Below, piece by piece: positions 62,079-64,000 of a stretch of DNA of 64,000 nt. The notes beneath the pieces are model-generated. The model worked only from the letters and a program-made list of their open reading frames with translations. It did no database searches and was not told the DNA's origin. The position numbers and the translations under genes are program-made. Positions within the stretch are counted from its first letter, which is position 1, and every line of letters starts with the position of its first letter. Source of the stretch: Murdochiella vaginalis (GTDB taxonomy: Bacteria; Bacillota; Clostridia; Tissierellales; Peptoniphilaceae); assembly GCF_900119705.1 (NCBI RefSeq), contig NZ_LT632322.1:1116001-1180000 (forward strand). Direction: 5' to 3'.

Positions 62079-64000
<1,922 letters not shown>

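Overview
The window reads as a chromosomal segment of an anaerobic, fermentative Firmicute with roughly balanced GC. It fits Clostridia or Tissierellia, possibly a Peptoniphilaceae-type anaerobic coccus; this placement is inferred from gene content and order, not from a marker-gene search. Supporting signs are mutS-mutL-miaA followed by a YnbB-type lyase gene, RNase Y, a YneA-like gene under Bacillus-type LexA boxes, an arginine deiminase pathway, strong AGGAGG ribosome sites and sigma-A-type promoters, several with an extended -10 (TGCTATAAT). Almost all of the window is ordinary core genome. No prophage, CRISPR array or intact mobile element is visible.

Layout. 0-7.4 kb (+): the end of miaB, then mutS, mutL, miaA and a methionine gamma-lyase-family gene. 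7.4-7.8 kb: a small LysM protein with an SOS promoter. 7.8-9.8 kb: an accessory patch holding an Xre-type membrane regulator, a small membrane protein, a decayed IS1595-like transposase and a piece of a Mrr-like nuclease. 10-14.9 kb (+): a nucleoside-type BMP ABC transporter. 15-16.8 kb: tRNA-Leu, a split ThrE-type exporter and an orphan FakA-C-like domain. 16.9-22.6 kb: a Xer recombinase (-) divergent from a MoxR / DUF58 / transglutaminase module (+). 22.8-30.6 kb (-): ornithine carbamoyltransferase, argS, and an AT-richer five-gene operon (PEP-mutase-family enzyme, GltS-like carrier, Nit1-like amidase, DMT transporter, LysR). 30.8-37.5 kb: tRNA-Arg, a regulator with two AraC modules, an AlaX-like editing protein, and the arginine deiminase genes arcA, arcC and a YfcC carrier. 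37.9-42.8 kb (+): glnS, a YfhO protein and a zinc-ribbon membrane protein. 42.8-59.9 kb (-): an AEC carrier and a long information-processing block running rimP, nusA, ylxR, infB, rbfA, nrnA, truB, ribF, rpsO, pnp, ftsK, pgsA, recA, rny. 60.1-64 kb: folate genes, with folE, an HD hydrolase and a folB-folK fusion on + converging with folP and folC on -.

How the genes work together. Arginine catabolism (arcA, arcC, carrier, and arcB/argF at a separate site) should give ATP, ammonia and ornithine. The folate cluster covers most steps from GTP to folylpolyglutamate, and its HD protein is a candidate for the unassigned dephosphorylation step. The nusA operon begins with a promoter followed closely by an intrinsic terminator, the arrangement expected for attenuation.

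The best candidates for something undescribed are: the five-gene PEP-mutase/amidase/carrier operon with a LysR-type palindrome centred near -65 of its promoter; the HD hydrolase inside the folate operon; the double-AraC regulator next to the arginine genes; and the nusA leader with an overlapping small reading frame.
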